From Porphyra umbilicalis (Eukaryota > Rhodophyta > Bangiophyceae > Bangiales > Bangiaceae): DNA of 64,000 nucleotides. The stretch is from assembly GCA_002049455.2 (NCBI GenBank), contig KV918761.1:62001-126000 (forward strand), read 5' to 3'. The notes beneath the pieces were generated by a model. The model was given only the letters and a program-made list of their open reading frames with translations, was not told the origin of the DNA and ran no database searches. Of this stretch, positions 11,701-23,363 are shown in pieces. The number at the start of each line of letters is the position of its first letter. The stretch's first letter is position 1. A program made the translations under genes and the position numbers.

Positions 11701-12825
11701 CTGACGGACCTGTGTATGGATCTGCTCGGTCCGCTCCCCCGAACCGAGGCGGGGAACGAACACCTGCTGGTCATCGTGGATCGCTTCTCCAAGATGACGC
11801 GGGCCATCCCCCTTCAGCGGATCGACGCGGAATCCATCGCGGCGGCCTTATTGGACTACTGGGTGGCGGCCTATGGACCCCCGGCGACGGTGTTGTCCGA
11901 CAATGGCCCCCAGTTCCGCTCCACGTACTTCCAAGGGGTTTGCTCGCTCCTCGGGATCTCCAACCGGTACTCCACGACGTCCCACCCGCAGACGAACGGC
12001 CAAGTGGAACGCTACAACCGGACCATCGTGGGCCAGTTGCGGACGTACGTCGAGGACCACCAAGACCGATGGGACGAGTTGGTGTCGATGCTGACGTTGG
12101 CCTTCAATAGCCGACCGCAGCAGAGCACCGAGGTGGCGCCCCTCGAGTTTGTCACCCCCGAGCGTGTGCGGAGCCTCTCCGTGGAACGCCTCGTCGGCTC
12201 CCCGGCACCCGAGGAGACGGACGGCAGCCCACGAGCCGTCCGCGAGGGCATCCGAGCGCGGCTACGGAACCTAATCCACAAGGTGCGGAAGTCCCTCACG
12301 CTGGCACAGCGGCGGTACAAGAGGAACTACGACGCCCGCGTACGACCGGTCAACAAGGACGTCCACGCGGGGGACTGGCTGTTCGTCGATGGCCACGCGC
12401 GGACCAAGTATAAGCTCGGGACCCGCGCGGCCGGACCGTACAAGGTGTTGTCCCGCGGGGAAGGCACGTTCTCGCTGGATATCGGCGGGTACCCTGAGAC
12501 GGTAACCAGCGACCACGTGACGGCGGCGCCGGGTCCACCGGGGGATCCGCAGACGCTCCTGCAGAACCTCGGGGTGCCCTAAGACATCGTGGTCCCCGAG
12601 GCGCATCAACACACGGGCAAGGAGTTCGTCTGGGAGGCCTTCGTGGGCCACGAAGTCGCTAACGATGGTACGCTACGCCTGTGGACCCGCTGGTGGGGGT
12701 ACCACCCCGAGGAGGACACCCTCGAGTTGGCCAGTCGATTCGACAAACGTAAGGTGCACCAGTATATGCGGCGGGTGGGCCTACGAGTCGAAGAAGCCGG
12801 GTCGGTCGTCGACTTCCTCGCCTAA
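8747..12825 (+). CDS. Gypsy pol region: protease, RT, RNase H, integrase, chromodomain
   Basis: Domains in order: an aspartic protease with DTGA near 9001; reverse transcriptase about 9990-10560 with the YLDD active site near 10396; RNase H about 10840-11190 beginning TLDTDAS; integrase with a zinc-binding HHCC region about 11500-11640 and a DDE core about 11700-12030 (SDNGPQF and GQVERYNR). A chromodomain-like part lies at about 12620-12800 (FVWEAFVGHEV, TRWWGYHPEEDT). Pol copies the RNA into DNA and inserts it; chromodomains in chromoviruses are thought to guide integration to modified chromatin. Its open frame begins upstream, inside the end of gag. As a fossil it appears almost intact. 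Confidence 0.9.
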
Positions 12826-13203
12826 GTCGATTTCCATGTGGGACACGTGGATTTTCAAGTTTCGAATCGTGGCCGATTGTCGTTTACCACACGTGTACCG
12901 GTCGGAGCCACGTGGCCGTGGAGGTGACCATCACTGTCGCGCGGCGGGATCGTGGCCCTCCCCGTGGCCGTGGCGTCGGGCCAAATTGATCCGGCATCGC
13001 GGACGTGTTCTGAGGGGGCGGATCGGGCCGGCTGGCCCGTGCGGATCTGTCAGGAGGCGGATCGCAAGGTGGGATCGGGATTCGGTTCGGGGTACAAGGG
13101 GCGCTCTCGCGAGGGGTATGCAAATGACCTACGCGGGGTTTACTGGTCGCTGACGAGCCGACTGGCACCGTCGACGCAACGACACCTTCTACACTCCGAG
13201 CTA

Positions 13204-13917
13204 CTACAACCACGTGGGGTGGTCCCCTCTCTTCCGTCGTGTTTTTATCCTCCCCTGGTTCAGCGGCGCATCGAGGCGGGCCCACTCGATACGGGGGATG
13301 GCCCACGGGGTATGCCGCCCCGCGTGGAGGTCGTCCGTCGTGTCCGCGGGGACCCACGAGAGTTCCGCCATGCTGCCGTATGGGATCTCCACCCCGTAGC
13401 ACCACGCGGGAGTCGACAGGTTCAAGCGCGAGCTCGTCGCGGTGGCACAACCTAGGTCCTCCGCTCGATGACGGGCTACGAGGTGGCCTGTGAGCCCGCC
13501 CCGGTGGTGGTTGCGGGCGGTCGTCGACTGGACCGTCGTGGTGTCTTCCTTGTCGGACGCCCCGAACGTCAAGATGTAGGCGAAGGTCGGCACCCACGGT
13601 GAGTCCCCGGGGGCGTCGTCCATGAAGCCGACGTGAGAATGACGGTACCCCACCTCGCGGCTACGCCGCACCACGGTGATCGACGAGGCTCGGTCGTCGA
13701 GGGACGGTACGAGGGCGTGCGACATGGCCGCGTTGTGCTTGGCGAACGGGTTGACGGGGCGCACCGATGCCCCGGAGCGTCGCGCGGGCCAGCGCGTCGG
13801 CTTCGCCCATGCGGGCCTCCTCGCGCCCCCACGCCGGCGCCCACGTCGACGGGTCGGGCAACACGGGTAGGGGGCCCACGGCGGTGGAGGACGCCATCTC
13901 CTCTTCTTGTCGGCCAT
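13204..13917 (-). CDS. Antisense open reading frame inside the Gypsy element, unknown function
   Basis: A 237-codon minus-strand frame starting with ATG at 13917 (MADKKRRW) in the region between pol and the 3' LTR. The first 60 residues are basic and proline/arginine-rich. The rest (residues about 65-237) is more protein-like, with stretches such as VNPFAKHNAAMSHALVPSL, VGFMDDAPG, FAYILTFGAS and GSMAELSWVPADT. The open frame continues upstream of the ATG, but that part is repeat-derived. Antisense frames in this position are known in some plant Gypsy lineages. I cannot assign a family; a captured host gene or an accessory protein are both possible. It could still be a chance frame in GC-rich DNA, although its composition is unlike the neighbouring low-complexity frames. 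Confidence 0.45.
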   Translation of the reverse strand: MADKKRRWRPPPPWAPYPCCPTRRRGRRRGGARRPAWAKPTRWPARRSGASVRPVNPFAKHNAAMSHALVPSLDDRASSITVVRRSREVGYRHSHVGFMDDAPGDSPWVPTFAYILTFGASDKEDTTTVQSTTARNHHRGGLTGHLVARHRAEDLGCATATSSRLNLSTPAWCYGVEIPYGSMAELSWVPADTTDDLHAGRHTPWAIPRIEWARLDAPLNQGRIKTRRKRGDHPTWL

Positions 13918-13964
13918 CGCGGAGGACGACGCAGACGCGGACACCTTGTTGTCGTGGGGGGGGG

Positions 13965-14330
13965 GGGACCCCCCAAGGACCCACAGAAGCAAGAAGCAAG
14001 AAGCGACGGGCACCACGGGGGGGGGTGGACGGCACGTCGTGGGGTGGGAGGAGGAACGAGTCGGCGAGCACCGCGTCGCAACCAGCGCGGATGGGTTACG
14101 TCGCGGGGTGGTGGGGAGGAACCGCGGAGTTGAGCGTGGCGAAGGGGGGGGGGGAACCCCCGGGGGCCGACAGAAGCAAGGAGCGGTGGGCGCCACGGGG
14201 GAGGGGTGGACGGCACGTCGTGGGGTGGGCGGAGGAACGAGTCGGCGAACACCGCGTCGCAGCGAGCGCGGTGGGTTACGTCGTGGGGTGGTGGGGAGGA
14301 GCCGCGGAGTTGCACGTGGTGGGGGGGTGA
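13965..14330. repeat. Tandem duplication of about 185 bp in the Gypsy 3' region
   Basis: Two diverged copies, each holding CAGAAGCAAG, GGTGGACGGCACGTCGTGGG, GAACGAGTCGGCGA and GGTTACGTCG in the same order, start near 13980 and 14165. They precede a G-rich stretch (about 14490-14515) and the 3' LTR. Confidence 0.75.
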
Positions 14331-14616
14331 GACCGGGGTGTGCGTGTAGGCCCACGGGGAGGGGTGGGGCCAACGTGCGTCACGGGGGGTGTGGGGGCCG
14401 CGAGACGCTGGTGCGGGCCGCGCGCCACGCCACGCCAGTGTGGCGTGAGGCCGATCCAGTCCGCGGGCCGACCTCGACAACCCCTCTGGGCGAGGATCGG
14501 GGGGGGGGGGGGTGGCGGTTGTGGCCGGCACCCGGCCAGGGGGCCGGGCCGGAACCCCCTCCCCAGGGGTCGTCGCGGGACGGGCAGGGACGCCACGTCA
14601 CGCGACGAGGGGGCTG

Positions 14617-15116
14617 TGTGGCGGTCGGGGGTCTGACAGTTGGAAGGGGCGTGGCCCCTCAGCTGTGTACAGCACACCCCCCCCGCGGGCCGTCCCAAAA
14701 TATCCCGATCCGGGCCAGCAAGGGAATGACCTGTCCAGATCTCGGGGAGATTGGATTCGGTCGGGGGCGGGGCTTTTCCCAAGTGGTTTTCCCAGCCCCC
14801 CTACTACTTGTTTGGACTTTTCGCTTTGGAGGGATTTATCTGGTTGGCGCATTTGGGGTGGCTACTTTGGCCACCGGCGTTCGGTTTGGGAGGGGTTTAT
14901 TGACAGCGGGGACGCCGTCCCCGTCGCCGTTTGATAAAACCAACTGTGCTTTGGACTACGATTCCCCCCTGGGCTTTGCCGTGATCCTCTCCTCCCGTTG
15001 GGGGAAGGCTGGGCTGTGGGTCGATTTCCGGGGCAGTTCCTTCGACGGACCGAGCTGATCAAGAGGTCACTTCGGCTGGACGACGAACCAACGTGGTGGT
15101 GCTTAGAACCGCTACA
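14617..15116 (+). repeat. 3' LTR of the Gypsy element
   Basis: 500 bp, TGTGGCGG to GCTACA, followed by target duplication CGAAC at 15117-15121. The purine-rich GACGAGGGGG just upstream (about 14604-14613) is a candidate polypurine tract. Confidence 0.95.
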
Positions 15117-18100
15117 CGAACGGAAGCAAAAGAGAAACACAAAACAGGGTCAGGACTTGTTGAGGGAGGCTGGCGAGTGACCAGTGATCATTTCGAGGGG
15201 GTGGGTGGAGGTGCAGATCCACTGAGCAGAACGGGTGCCGCTCCCCCTCACGGATTGATGATTTCAGTGTAAACCGCAGATCGCTGATTACACTGGCCAG
15301 CCCCGCGAATCTCGTGTACATTTCACACTGCGCATTCCAGCTGAATACACGTTTGCGCTTCCCATTCCTCCTACGGCGCTTCCAATCGTTTTTTCCCAGA
15401 AGAAACAATGGCACCAGTGTCCTGCTGGGTGCTCAATTCCTCCCGAGCATGCTTAGCCAGAGGTTGAAACTACCCATGTAGACCCTTCTCCCGGTCTTTA
15501 TCGGTCTTCTGTGAAGTCCCATTCGGGGGTGCGTTGGGCACTTGCGGATGAAACAAGTGCGAAACGACTGCAGAACACATTTTCTGGAGAGGAGCATACA
15601 TAGTGCATTCAAGTGTGCTGTTCATGATGGTATGCGTCATTTTGCGTATAAATGCATTCTTCATGCTTGTTTGGACTCAGAAAGGTACTTGCAGAATGAG
15701 GCAGCCGCCGCCGCCCCATCCCGACCAACCTACCCATTGACCAACATTCTATACGCCCTGCCCTTCAGAAGCACGGAGCATTGTGTTGAGCACAATGCGC
15801 CGTCTCTTAGACATCTGCAAAGAGCGTAGAGGACGCAGCGGGCTAAAACAGCCCCCAACCGGCATTTTGGTGGTGTGCACCAGCCGTACAGAAGCGTGGC
15901 GTGCTGCTAGACCCCTCTGTCAACTACACACGATGGTGGATGCCCAAGCAGGCGGCGGTGCGGGGCAGAGGCTCTCTTCACCCAGTTATAGCACCCGTTC
16001 ACTGAGGACTGCGAGGGAAACAGGAGGACGCCGAGTTTTCATGCGGTCAACTGCTCCGCTTCAAATCACATCAAGGACACAGAGACGCACCCAGAGTCCA
16101 TCTCTTATGCACACACGGGAAAAAGAAGACAAATGCAGACACCTCCCCACACTTGCGCGCGCACTTCACCACCCCACAGCTACCCCAACAAAGCGCAATC
16201 CGCAAGCAGTACGGGAGCCGCCAGTGGCAGTCTCAGTAACATGGGCCTGGTGGTAGCATGCCGCGGGGGTGGGTGGGAGCCGCGGACGCGTGTCGGCAGA
16301 GGGCGACGAGGAGACAGCGGTCACCGGCGGGCGACAAGGAGGCAGGAGACACACAGGTAGGGCGCAGACCGGCGGCTGGGAGACAGCCATAGGCGGCGGA
16401 GGTGCCTTGCGGTTTGGGCGGCAGCCACAGTGCCGGCAGAAGGCTACGGGGAGGCAGAGGTCACCAGTGGACGATGGGGCGGCTGCGGACAGCTGCGGGG
16501 CGGTTCTCGTGGCTGGGAGCTTTTGGCGATTATGCATATTCTTCTCACGGGGTGACAAATAGCCGAAGGTTAAACACAAGAAGCGTACTGGACTAATAAG
16601 TATATGAGCCCTCGAAAACTCCACTGCCTGCAGCGCTCTGAGGAGCTGTAACCCCCTCCCGCGTGACAATGTTGAACGGAGGTCAGAGGACGGTGGTCAT
16701 GCAACCATGGGCCCATGTTTCATGCACGTAGCATTATTCTGCATTTTCATGCGACAGAGAGAGAAGAATGGGGGCCACTTCACTATCCGCCGAATTATTT
16801 CACGTTTCGACATAGGGGCTCTGGGCACCTCACTGGAGCCTGCAAATGGAAGAAAGCAATCGCACACTTGCACAGTTCATCTCTGCCAGTGAGTGTGCCA
16901 GCAACTTTTCCTCTCATGCTCTTCCTACCTGCCGATCACGTTCCAATTTTTGGCGCTTGCGACTAAGCTGGGTTGTGGAGAACATGGATCAGTAGTGCTC
17001 TTACTTGTGAGCCTCTCTTACGGAGTTGGTTATTGTTGCCTTCTTCTTTTTCAAACCGTCTTTCATCGGCTGATGCGTTAGGAGTCTGGTTACGAATGTC
17101 TGTCTTTCTTATATGAGGATGCGGGGGTTACATTTCTAATGTCGCAACAGTATAATACTTCATTTGCCAAGTCGTTTCAAAGTACGCGGCAAAGAATGCA
17201 CAGGATCAGGCTGGATGAGGTGGATGAAAGTCCACATGACAGTATGACGTCAAACCTGGCGTGTTGCAAATGGCATCTCGCGGACGTTCTTGTAGTGGTT
17301 TCCGCCCGCAAAGCCGACGGGGCACCGCCCCGTCAGAAAACCCAGCACAGCATGCGGAGCGACACAAAGGAGAAAGAACACAAACGCCTGGATCACAGGG
17401 CGCGGAGCGCACGAGAACGCCGGAACTAACGCAAATGCAACGTTGATTTATTCAAGTACGCACGATGACCCCTAAGCATACACTCATATACCCGCAGAAA
17501 CAAGCCGCAGGACGAGCACAATCCCGACCCAGGAAAAGACGGTCGTAGGGGGGCCGGGACCCGGCGGGCCACGGTCCCTGATGCGGCGTCCTGGTGGCCC
17601 CTGCGACGGATCAAGGGACCGCCTTCCACTGGAAGAGAGATATGGTCCCTGGATTTACGCCAGCTTGGACTGATATTGCTCAATGCATCACTCGAAACTT
17701 ATCCCCAGATTTTCAAGTCTCTGATCGAAGTCCTCGTGGGATATCGACAGTGGCCGAGATCTAATCTCGGCCCCGGGTTTTTTCTCCGCACAAAGGAGCT
17801 TCCACAACCTACCGGGCCCCTCTAGGGGGCCCGGATCGAGGGGTCGCGTGGCCCCTCATCCGCGTCAGGCCCTGCCCCTTCTGCCTCTAGGGGGAGGGGG
17901 ATGTAAGCCTCGGGGGCGGCCCTAAACGCCACCTGGCATGCACCCCGAAGAGGCGCCGCACACCACTCCCTCTAGGGGTATTGCGTGTGTGCTCGCGGCC
18001 CCTCCCCCGGCTCATGCCGGGGGGATCGCGTCATCAGAGGAGAGGGGGTTTCCTCCACAGTTCTCATCTCACACGCGCGATGCGTAGCTGTCCCGTCGCT

Positions 18101-20553
18101 CCGTGTTTCTGGACCGTCAGAGCGTGGCCACTAAGGTTGACATTCACCAAATATTGCGATGAATGCTCTTTCCCAATCGGAATACTGATTTATCGATTTT
18201 GTTCCGATATCTCGGTAGTCTCACGTTTCATAATTTTTCCGATTTCGTGGCATATGTGGTTAGAGCCCCACTCGCGTCCGCACCCTCATCCACATAGTGC
18301 AACGACCACCGCGTGACCCCGACCATACCAACCTCCCGCCTCTTCAATCCACCCAACAAGCACCACGACCTCGGCTGTGTCTGACCTGGGCAAGCTTGGA
18401 TCCATCCCTTCGCCTCCCCACCAATAATACTCCTGCGTACCACAGCGCGCCATAAATTCCCCACAAATCAAGGCACATACATCGACAACATACCGCTCGC
18501 CCACTCTGCTACCAACATTATGACGATAAGGACACTTGGTGGCGCGGAGGTTCCACAGCCGCAACACTACCTCTTGGGCATACCCAGGCATCGTTTGAAA
18601 GGGCAGAGGACACGCTTGCTTGGGCAGAGGAGGCGAGCTGGACTGAAGCAGGAGGGCGTGCATACTAGACGCGGGTGCCTTGTGCGATCAATATTGCATC
18701 GTGGCTGTTTTGCTGGTCTATCTGGTCGGCGCCTAATGGGCCGGTGAGGGCAATCCCAGCAACGTCGGCCTTATCTTCCATTTAACCCCATCTGGAGGTG
18801 CAACGTGTGGGTCCCTGAATGGAAAGACCATCCTGGGGGCCCCGTATCCCGAACGTCGCGATGGACTTTGCTACATGGACCATCGAATGCCCTCTGGCCG
18901 ATTGAACGATAAGGTCTACGTTGGTTGGTCCGACGAGGCCCCAATTTGATCTCGCCTCGTATTGCAGGGGACTAGCCGAACGACGCTGGCGGATGTGTCC
19001 AAAACTGATGGCAAATCGTGCAGAGATTTTATTCGAAATTGGGCTCGTGCATGCCACGCGACAAAGAAGTGATGCACAGTATGCGAATGAAGCCCAAACC
19101 GAGAGGAATCAGGCTCAAGACGCAACAACATGGGGTGAATGCGACGACACCTGGCAGTGCCACGGCACCACGCGCGAGAATATTCGATGTCAACGCCTGA
19201 CACAGGCGAGGGCCTGCGTTGCACGAGGCGCCACACCAGTGATCTGGGCCATTCTGGTGGACAATCACCTGCCCGAGAGTACCACGGCACTCTCCGCACC
19301 GCAGAGTGGTCCTCCCAAATAGCTCGCAACACCCATGGACCATTTATTGGGAGTGCAAGCTTTTAGAATCGATTGCGCTGCGACGCTCTCGGGTCAGGCT
19401 CTCCGGTCAGCGGACGGAAGAGGTGCTCTTTGATTGGCAGCCAATGCAAAATTTCTAAGCCGTGCCCCGGCCTCGAAGTGTCATTTGTGCAGTCCAGGTA
19501 TTTTCAAAATGTTCTGTCTCGATCTTGCGGCAATCTGGTCGGGCTGGGCTCCGCTCTCAGTCCTCCTGTGGACGTGATTGGACGCCGCTTGTCTCAAACG
19601 GACGATGTGGCCGCCAGTTGTGACACTGGGTGGGCGATTCGAGAGCGTTGCGCAGAAAAGAGTGGTTACATCATCCCGTCTCGTGATCACGATTCGGGCG
19701 TCACACACACGTATGTCGACTGATGGCGTTGCGTGGGCGGACAGCGATGCTGGGAGCCACTGCCCTGTCGTCAGTCCGCGCATCGTATGCGACCCAATTG
19801 ACAGGCATTGTGGGCTCGGAGGTGCCTGCGCGGGTGCACCCCGACTCCCCAGGCAGCTCATTGGAGGACCTCGACCAGTTTCCCTGCCTGGGTCCGGCGG
19901 GTGCCGCCGTTTTTGGGGCGCGAGCGGGCCAGAGCGTGCCTCGACACGCGCGCTCGCCACGCACACGTGGGTCCGCCGAGACACGCCTCCCGGCGTGAGC
20001 AGTCCGAGGGGACCGACAGGCGGTCGCCTGCCACGCGAGACAGCAATTGGGGGCACCTGTCGCGTTGTTCCCGCGCGGGGGTTAGGGGGGGTGGGACCTG
20101 TCGCGTTGTCCCCTCGCACGAGTCCGACACTCGACCTCCTCTGGCCTCTTGCGGGCCACCTCAGGTGGGGCGCAGGCTGCGCCCTCCCACCCAGGCACGC
20201 ATAGAGAGCATGCGGTGGTGTGCCGTAGGCGGGTCAAGCACGACTCCTTTTCGCGCTTCGTGGACGGACGCGGGCGCGGGCGGGCAGCCAACGGTCTCCC
20301 ACCGTCGCAGGCACGCAGTGTGAGGGCCCTGTGGTGTCTCTCGCGCGCGGCTCCTCCGCGTGCCGTTTGTGTGCGCGCAACCCGCCGGCGGCGCCGCGGC
20401 GCCCGCCTCCGTACCCCACTCCCACGGCGTCTTTAGCCCGCGCACACCGTCTCCCCTGGTTTTGACGACGCCTCCACTCCTGAGCATGACGCGCGGGAAG
20501 GGCGCCAAAGACTCACGGCGGCGGCGCACGCAGCGCAATCGTAACTGTACGCG
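15117..20553. other. 5.4-kb stretch with no recognisable gene
   Basis: Mixed-composition sequence. Frames of 100-210 codons occur in GC-rich parts (19.5-20.3 kb) but are open in competing frames and have no recognisable domain. Structures seen are an AT-rich cluster with ATCGATT/CCGATAT motifs at about 18160-18240, a hairpin followed by a T run at 17752-17783, and several TCTAGGGG-containing short palindromes at about 17820-18000. The latter could be part of an old, unrecognised repeat. Confidence 0.45.
17752..17783 (+). other. Perfect 9-bp-stem hairpin followed by T6
   Basis: GGCCGAGAT, a three-base loop CTA, and ATCTCGGCC form a stem at 17752-17772; CCCGGG and six T follow. In bacteria this would read as an intrinsic terminator. 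In a eukaryotic window it may be a pol III-type end or part of an old repeat. No gene ending here was recognised. Confidence 0.3.
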
Positions 20554-21419
20554 GTGCCCGCCTCCCCCTCCTTATCCCTGCGAGAACGCCTGCGAGCACG
20601 CCGACATGCCCCCCCCCCGCCTTTCCCCCCTCCTCCTTCCATGCCGCGCGCGGCGTTGGGTGGTCATCGCCCACCCCCCGGCTTTTGTCGTCCGGCAGAG
20701 GGCGGGCGGTCCCGACCATTTAAACGGCCGTACTCCCCTTTTGGACGCGGCCGCCGACATGGAGACCGCAATGACTGTGACCAACAACGGCGGCAAGTGC
20801 GACACCTCAGCGATTGGGACGGCCCCGGTTTTGACGGCGGCTTTCCAGGCCCTGTGCGAGCGCATCCGCGCGGCGGTGGCAACAACGACGGCGGGCGACC
20901 GTCAAGCCCCCCTCCGTTGCCCTTTGGCGCCCCTCCCTGTCCTACGAGGGGCCCGCCATTCGCCCCCAACCACTGTGGTCGAAGTGCTGGGCGCCTGCCG
21001 GCTGGTCGCGCTCCCGGCCCGGCGCGCTTTCCGCAGCTTCCACCTTCTCGCGGTCGCGGGTACCGCTAGTGCAGCCCTCCACGCCTGCCGCGGCCCCTGC
21101 CGCCGGGCCCTCATCCAAGCCCACCCAGACGTCCGCCACATTTCAGGGGCGGCACTGATGACTACCGCCCGCGCAATCCGCCAGGACAGCCGTGGGGCCC
21201 ACCGCCTGACCCGCCAACGGCCGAATGGGGCTCGCCAAGGGCCGGCGACTGGGACCGGCCGCGGGACCTGCCGCGCCACCCCCCGTGCCCTCCTCCCGGC
21301 TGGCGGTGGGCGCCCCCCTACGAGGCGTGGGGCGACGACCAACCCATGGTCTGGGAGTGTTCACCACCGGCGACTCTGTGGCCCTCGCCTGACGCGCGCT
21401 CGCCCTGGCGGGTCGACCA

Positions 21420-22910
21420 GTGCGGAGGTCCGGCAGGCACGCAGGACTTCCAGTGGGTGCTGACGCGGACGCCCGCACGGAACATATCCGCGTCGTGGAC
21501 TTTGTGGCTCGCGCCGGCGCAGCCGTTGCGGCAGCCGACGCCATCCGAGCCTCTGAGCCGTCCGGTGTACATGGTGCAGGGGACTCAACCCTCTCTGGAC
21601 CCGACGTACGAGCTAGTCCCTGTGCCTCGGCGCCCTCCCCAGCTGTTTCCTGCACACCCTCCGCCTCCGTACCGGCTGTAACCTACGCGCTACCCACGAA
21701 GATGGGGTCTGCTCTGGGATGGACGGACGCCGACCGTGTGCCACTCTGTGAGGCCTACCTGGATGTGACGAGTGATCCGGTGAGGGCGACTGCCCGCACC
21801 AAGGAGAACCTGTGGGGGACTGTTCACAAGCTGTGGGCTGAGAAAGTGCTTTAGAAGGGGCTGATGAAAGTGGACCGCCTACCAAGCGCGCTGGAGAAGC
21901 AGTTCAAGCGCATCCAAACGGGGGTGAACACCTTCACGTCACACTACCTCGCTGTGAAGGCCATGCCGACCACTGACAACATGTCTGAGGAGGATATCAT
22001 TAGCGGCGCTGTGGCACGCTTCTGCTCGCTGGACATGTACGACGCCATCCGTGCCGACCGAGACGACGATAAGCGCAACGACAAAATTCGCAAACGCAAG
22101 ACCACGGTCGCACACTGCAAGTAGCTGGCGTGTTGGCGCGTATTGCGGCAGAGTGACAAGTTCAGCGGCGCCGCCAACGGCGGCGACGCCTCTACAATCG
22201 ACATTTTTGGCGACTCGTCGTCGGAAGAGGACGCGAGTGGCAGCGGCAGCAGCCGCAGCCGACGCAACGGCGGCTTCCAGGGTCGCCCTATTGGCATCAA
22301 AGCTGCCAAGACGCAGCGACAAGACGATATCCAGATGGACGCTCAAGTCAAAGACAGTACTGAGGCCCTTTGCAAGCTGACGGACGCGCAAAATAATCGC
22401 ACTGCCCTTTGCTTTCTTGACTCTCTACTGATGCGGCACACCCCTGAAGCGGCTCGGTGCCGCTTGGCCATAACGCAGAAGATGCTTGAGCGTGCAGTTT
22501 TGGCGAGCACTTCTACCATTGATTTTGCGGGGAGTGATGGGACTGACGACTCTATCGGTGGTGTGGGAAGCGGCGTTGCTGGTCTGGGTGTTGGCGGCAC
22601 GACGGGGACGCCGCGGACTGCTGCTGGCCCTGCCGCCGGAGCGCGGGCGCCGTCGGCGCCAGGAGCGCTGGCGGCGCTGTCGGGTGGGGATGAGACATCT
22701 GCATCTGCTCTGGCAGCGGCGTCGGCGGCCGAGTCCGCGGTGGCGCGCGTGCGCTAGCTACAAAAGACTGCCGCCGCCCGCTGCTCGATGGAGACCAAGC
22801 GGCAGGCAGCCGTGGCTCAGCTCGCACGCACCCCGGCCACGACTCGCCTCCTGCACGAGTAGAGCGAGTCGACAGATGAAGAAGATGACTCCGAGAAGAG
22901 ATACCTGTAG
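21420..22910 (+). pseudogene. Harbinger Myb/SANT-like DNA-binding protein (ORF2)
   Basis: One frame shows the typical order of these proteins: GWTDADRVPLCEAYLDVTSD (tryptophan helix of the Myb/SANT-like domain), KENLWGTVHKLWAEKV, LPSALEKQFKRIQTGVNTF, then LACWRVLRQSDKF, an acidic/serine linker (DIFGDSSSEEDASGSG) and an Ala-rich C-terminal part ending SESTDEEDDSEKRYL. In the living family this protein binds the element ends and brings the transposase to the nucleus. The frame is interrupted by in-frame TAG at 21852, 22122, 22755 and 22860, and ends with TAG at 22908. No frameshift is apparent across this 1.5 kb. Each interrupted site could have been glutamine (CAG). The start is uncertain. Confidence 0.6.
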
Positions 22911-23019
22911 TTTTTTGCCTGTGTGTGGGACATCATGTGATTGCATATTGAGTATGACAAAGGTTTTTTTCTACCGGTTGGGCATGGTTTTTTTTTTCCT
23001 TTACAAGTGCCTTACCCCG

Positions 23020-23363
23020 GCTCCCGCCTGCGGCCGCCCTCCCCGCCGCCGGCCGCCCCCCCCGCCGACGACCGGCGCCCCCGCCGACCGCCGCCGCCTC
23101 TGCCGCCGGCCACTTCCCTTGCCGTCGGCCACCGACTCCACCACCGGCCGCCCCTTCCGCCGTCGGCCGCCGACTCCGCCGCCGGCCGCCCCCCCCGCCG
23201 CCGACCGCCGCCCCCGCTGCCGGTCGCCAACTCCGCCGCCGGTCGGCGACTCCGCCGCCGGCTGCCCCCCCCGCCGCCGACCGCCGCCCCTGCCGACCGC
23301 CGCCGCCTCCGCCGCCGGCCGCCCCCCCCGCCGTCGGCCGCCGACAACGCCGCCGGCCGCCCC
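23020..23363. repeat. GC-rich CCGCCGGCCGCC minisatellite, left of the solo LTR
   Basis: Degenerate repeats of CGCCGGCCGCC and CGCCGACCGCC, continuing at 23869-23990 after the solo LTR. All frames are open. The tract was evidently one array before the LTR arrived. Confidence 0.75.

Larger units (their letters stand above)
6427..15116 (+). mobile_element. Ty3/Gypsy LTR retrotransposon, chromodomain type, young
   Basis: The element runs from one 500-bp LTR (6427-6926) to another (14617-15116). The LTRs begin TGTGGCGG and end CTACA, are the same length and differ at about three positions, so the insertion is recent. A 5-bp target duplication CGAAC lies at 6422-6426 and 15117-15121. Internal parts in order are gag, then pol (protease, reverse transcriptase, RNase H, integrase), a chromodomain-like C-terminal part, a 1.8-kb non-pol region with an antisense open frame and a tandem duplication, then the 3' LTR. 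The element looks nearly whole, with perhaps one break. The domain order protease-RT-RNase H-integrase is that of Ty3/Gypsy (Metaviridae); the chromodomain suggests the chromovirus branch. Confidence 0.95.

Noticed and set aside
10650-12110. A 486-codon frame overlapping the Gypsy pol region
   Set aside because: Shadow frame of pol in GC-rich DNA; no domain of its own.
17440-18100. An old LTR or TRIM element suggested by the hairpin-T6 and TCTAGGGG palindromes
   Set aside because: No second copy, inverted TG...CA ends or target duplication was found in the window.
20360-21463. A 367-codon plus-strand frame
   Set aside because: Overlaps two other open frames; amino-acid usage is repeat-like, and the Myb-like domain lies in a different frame downstream.
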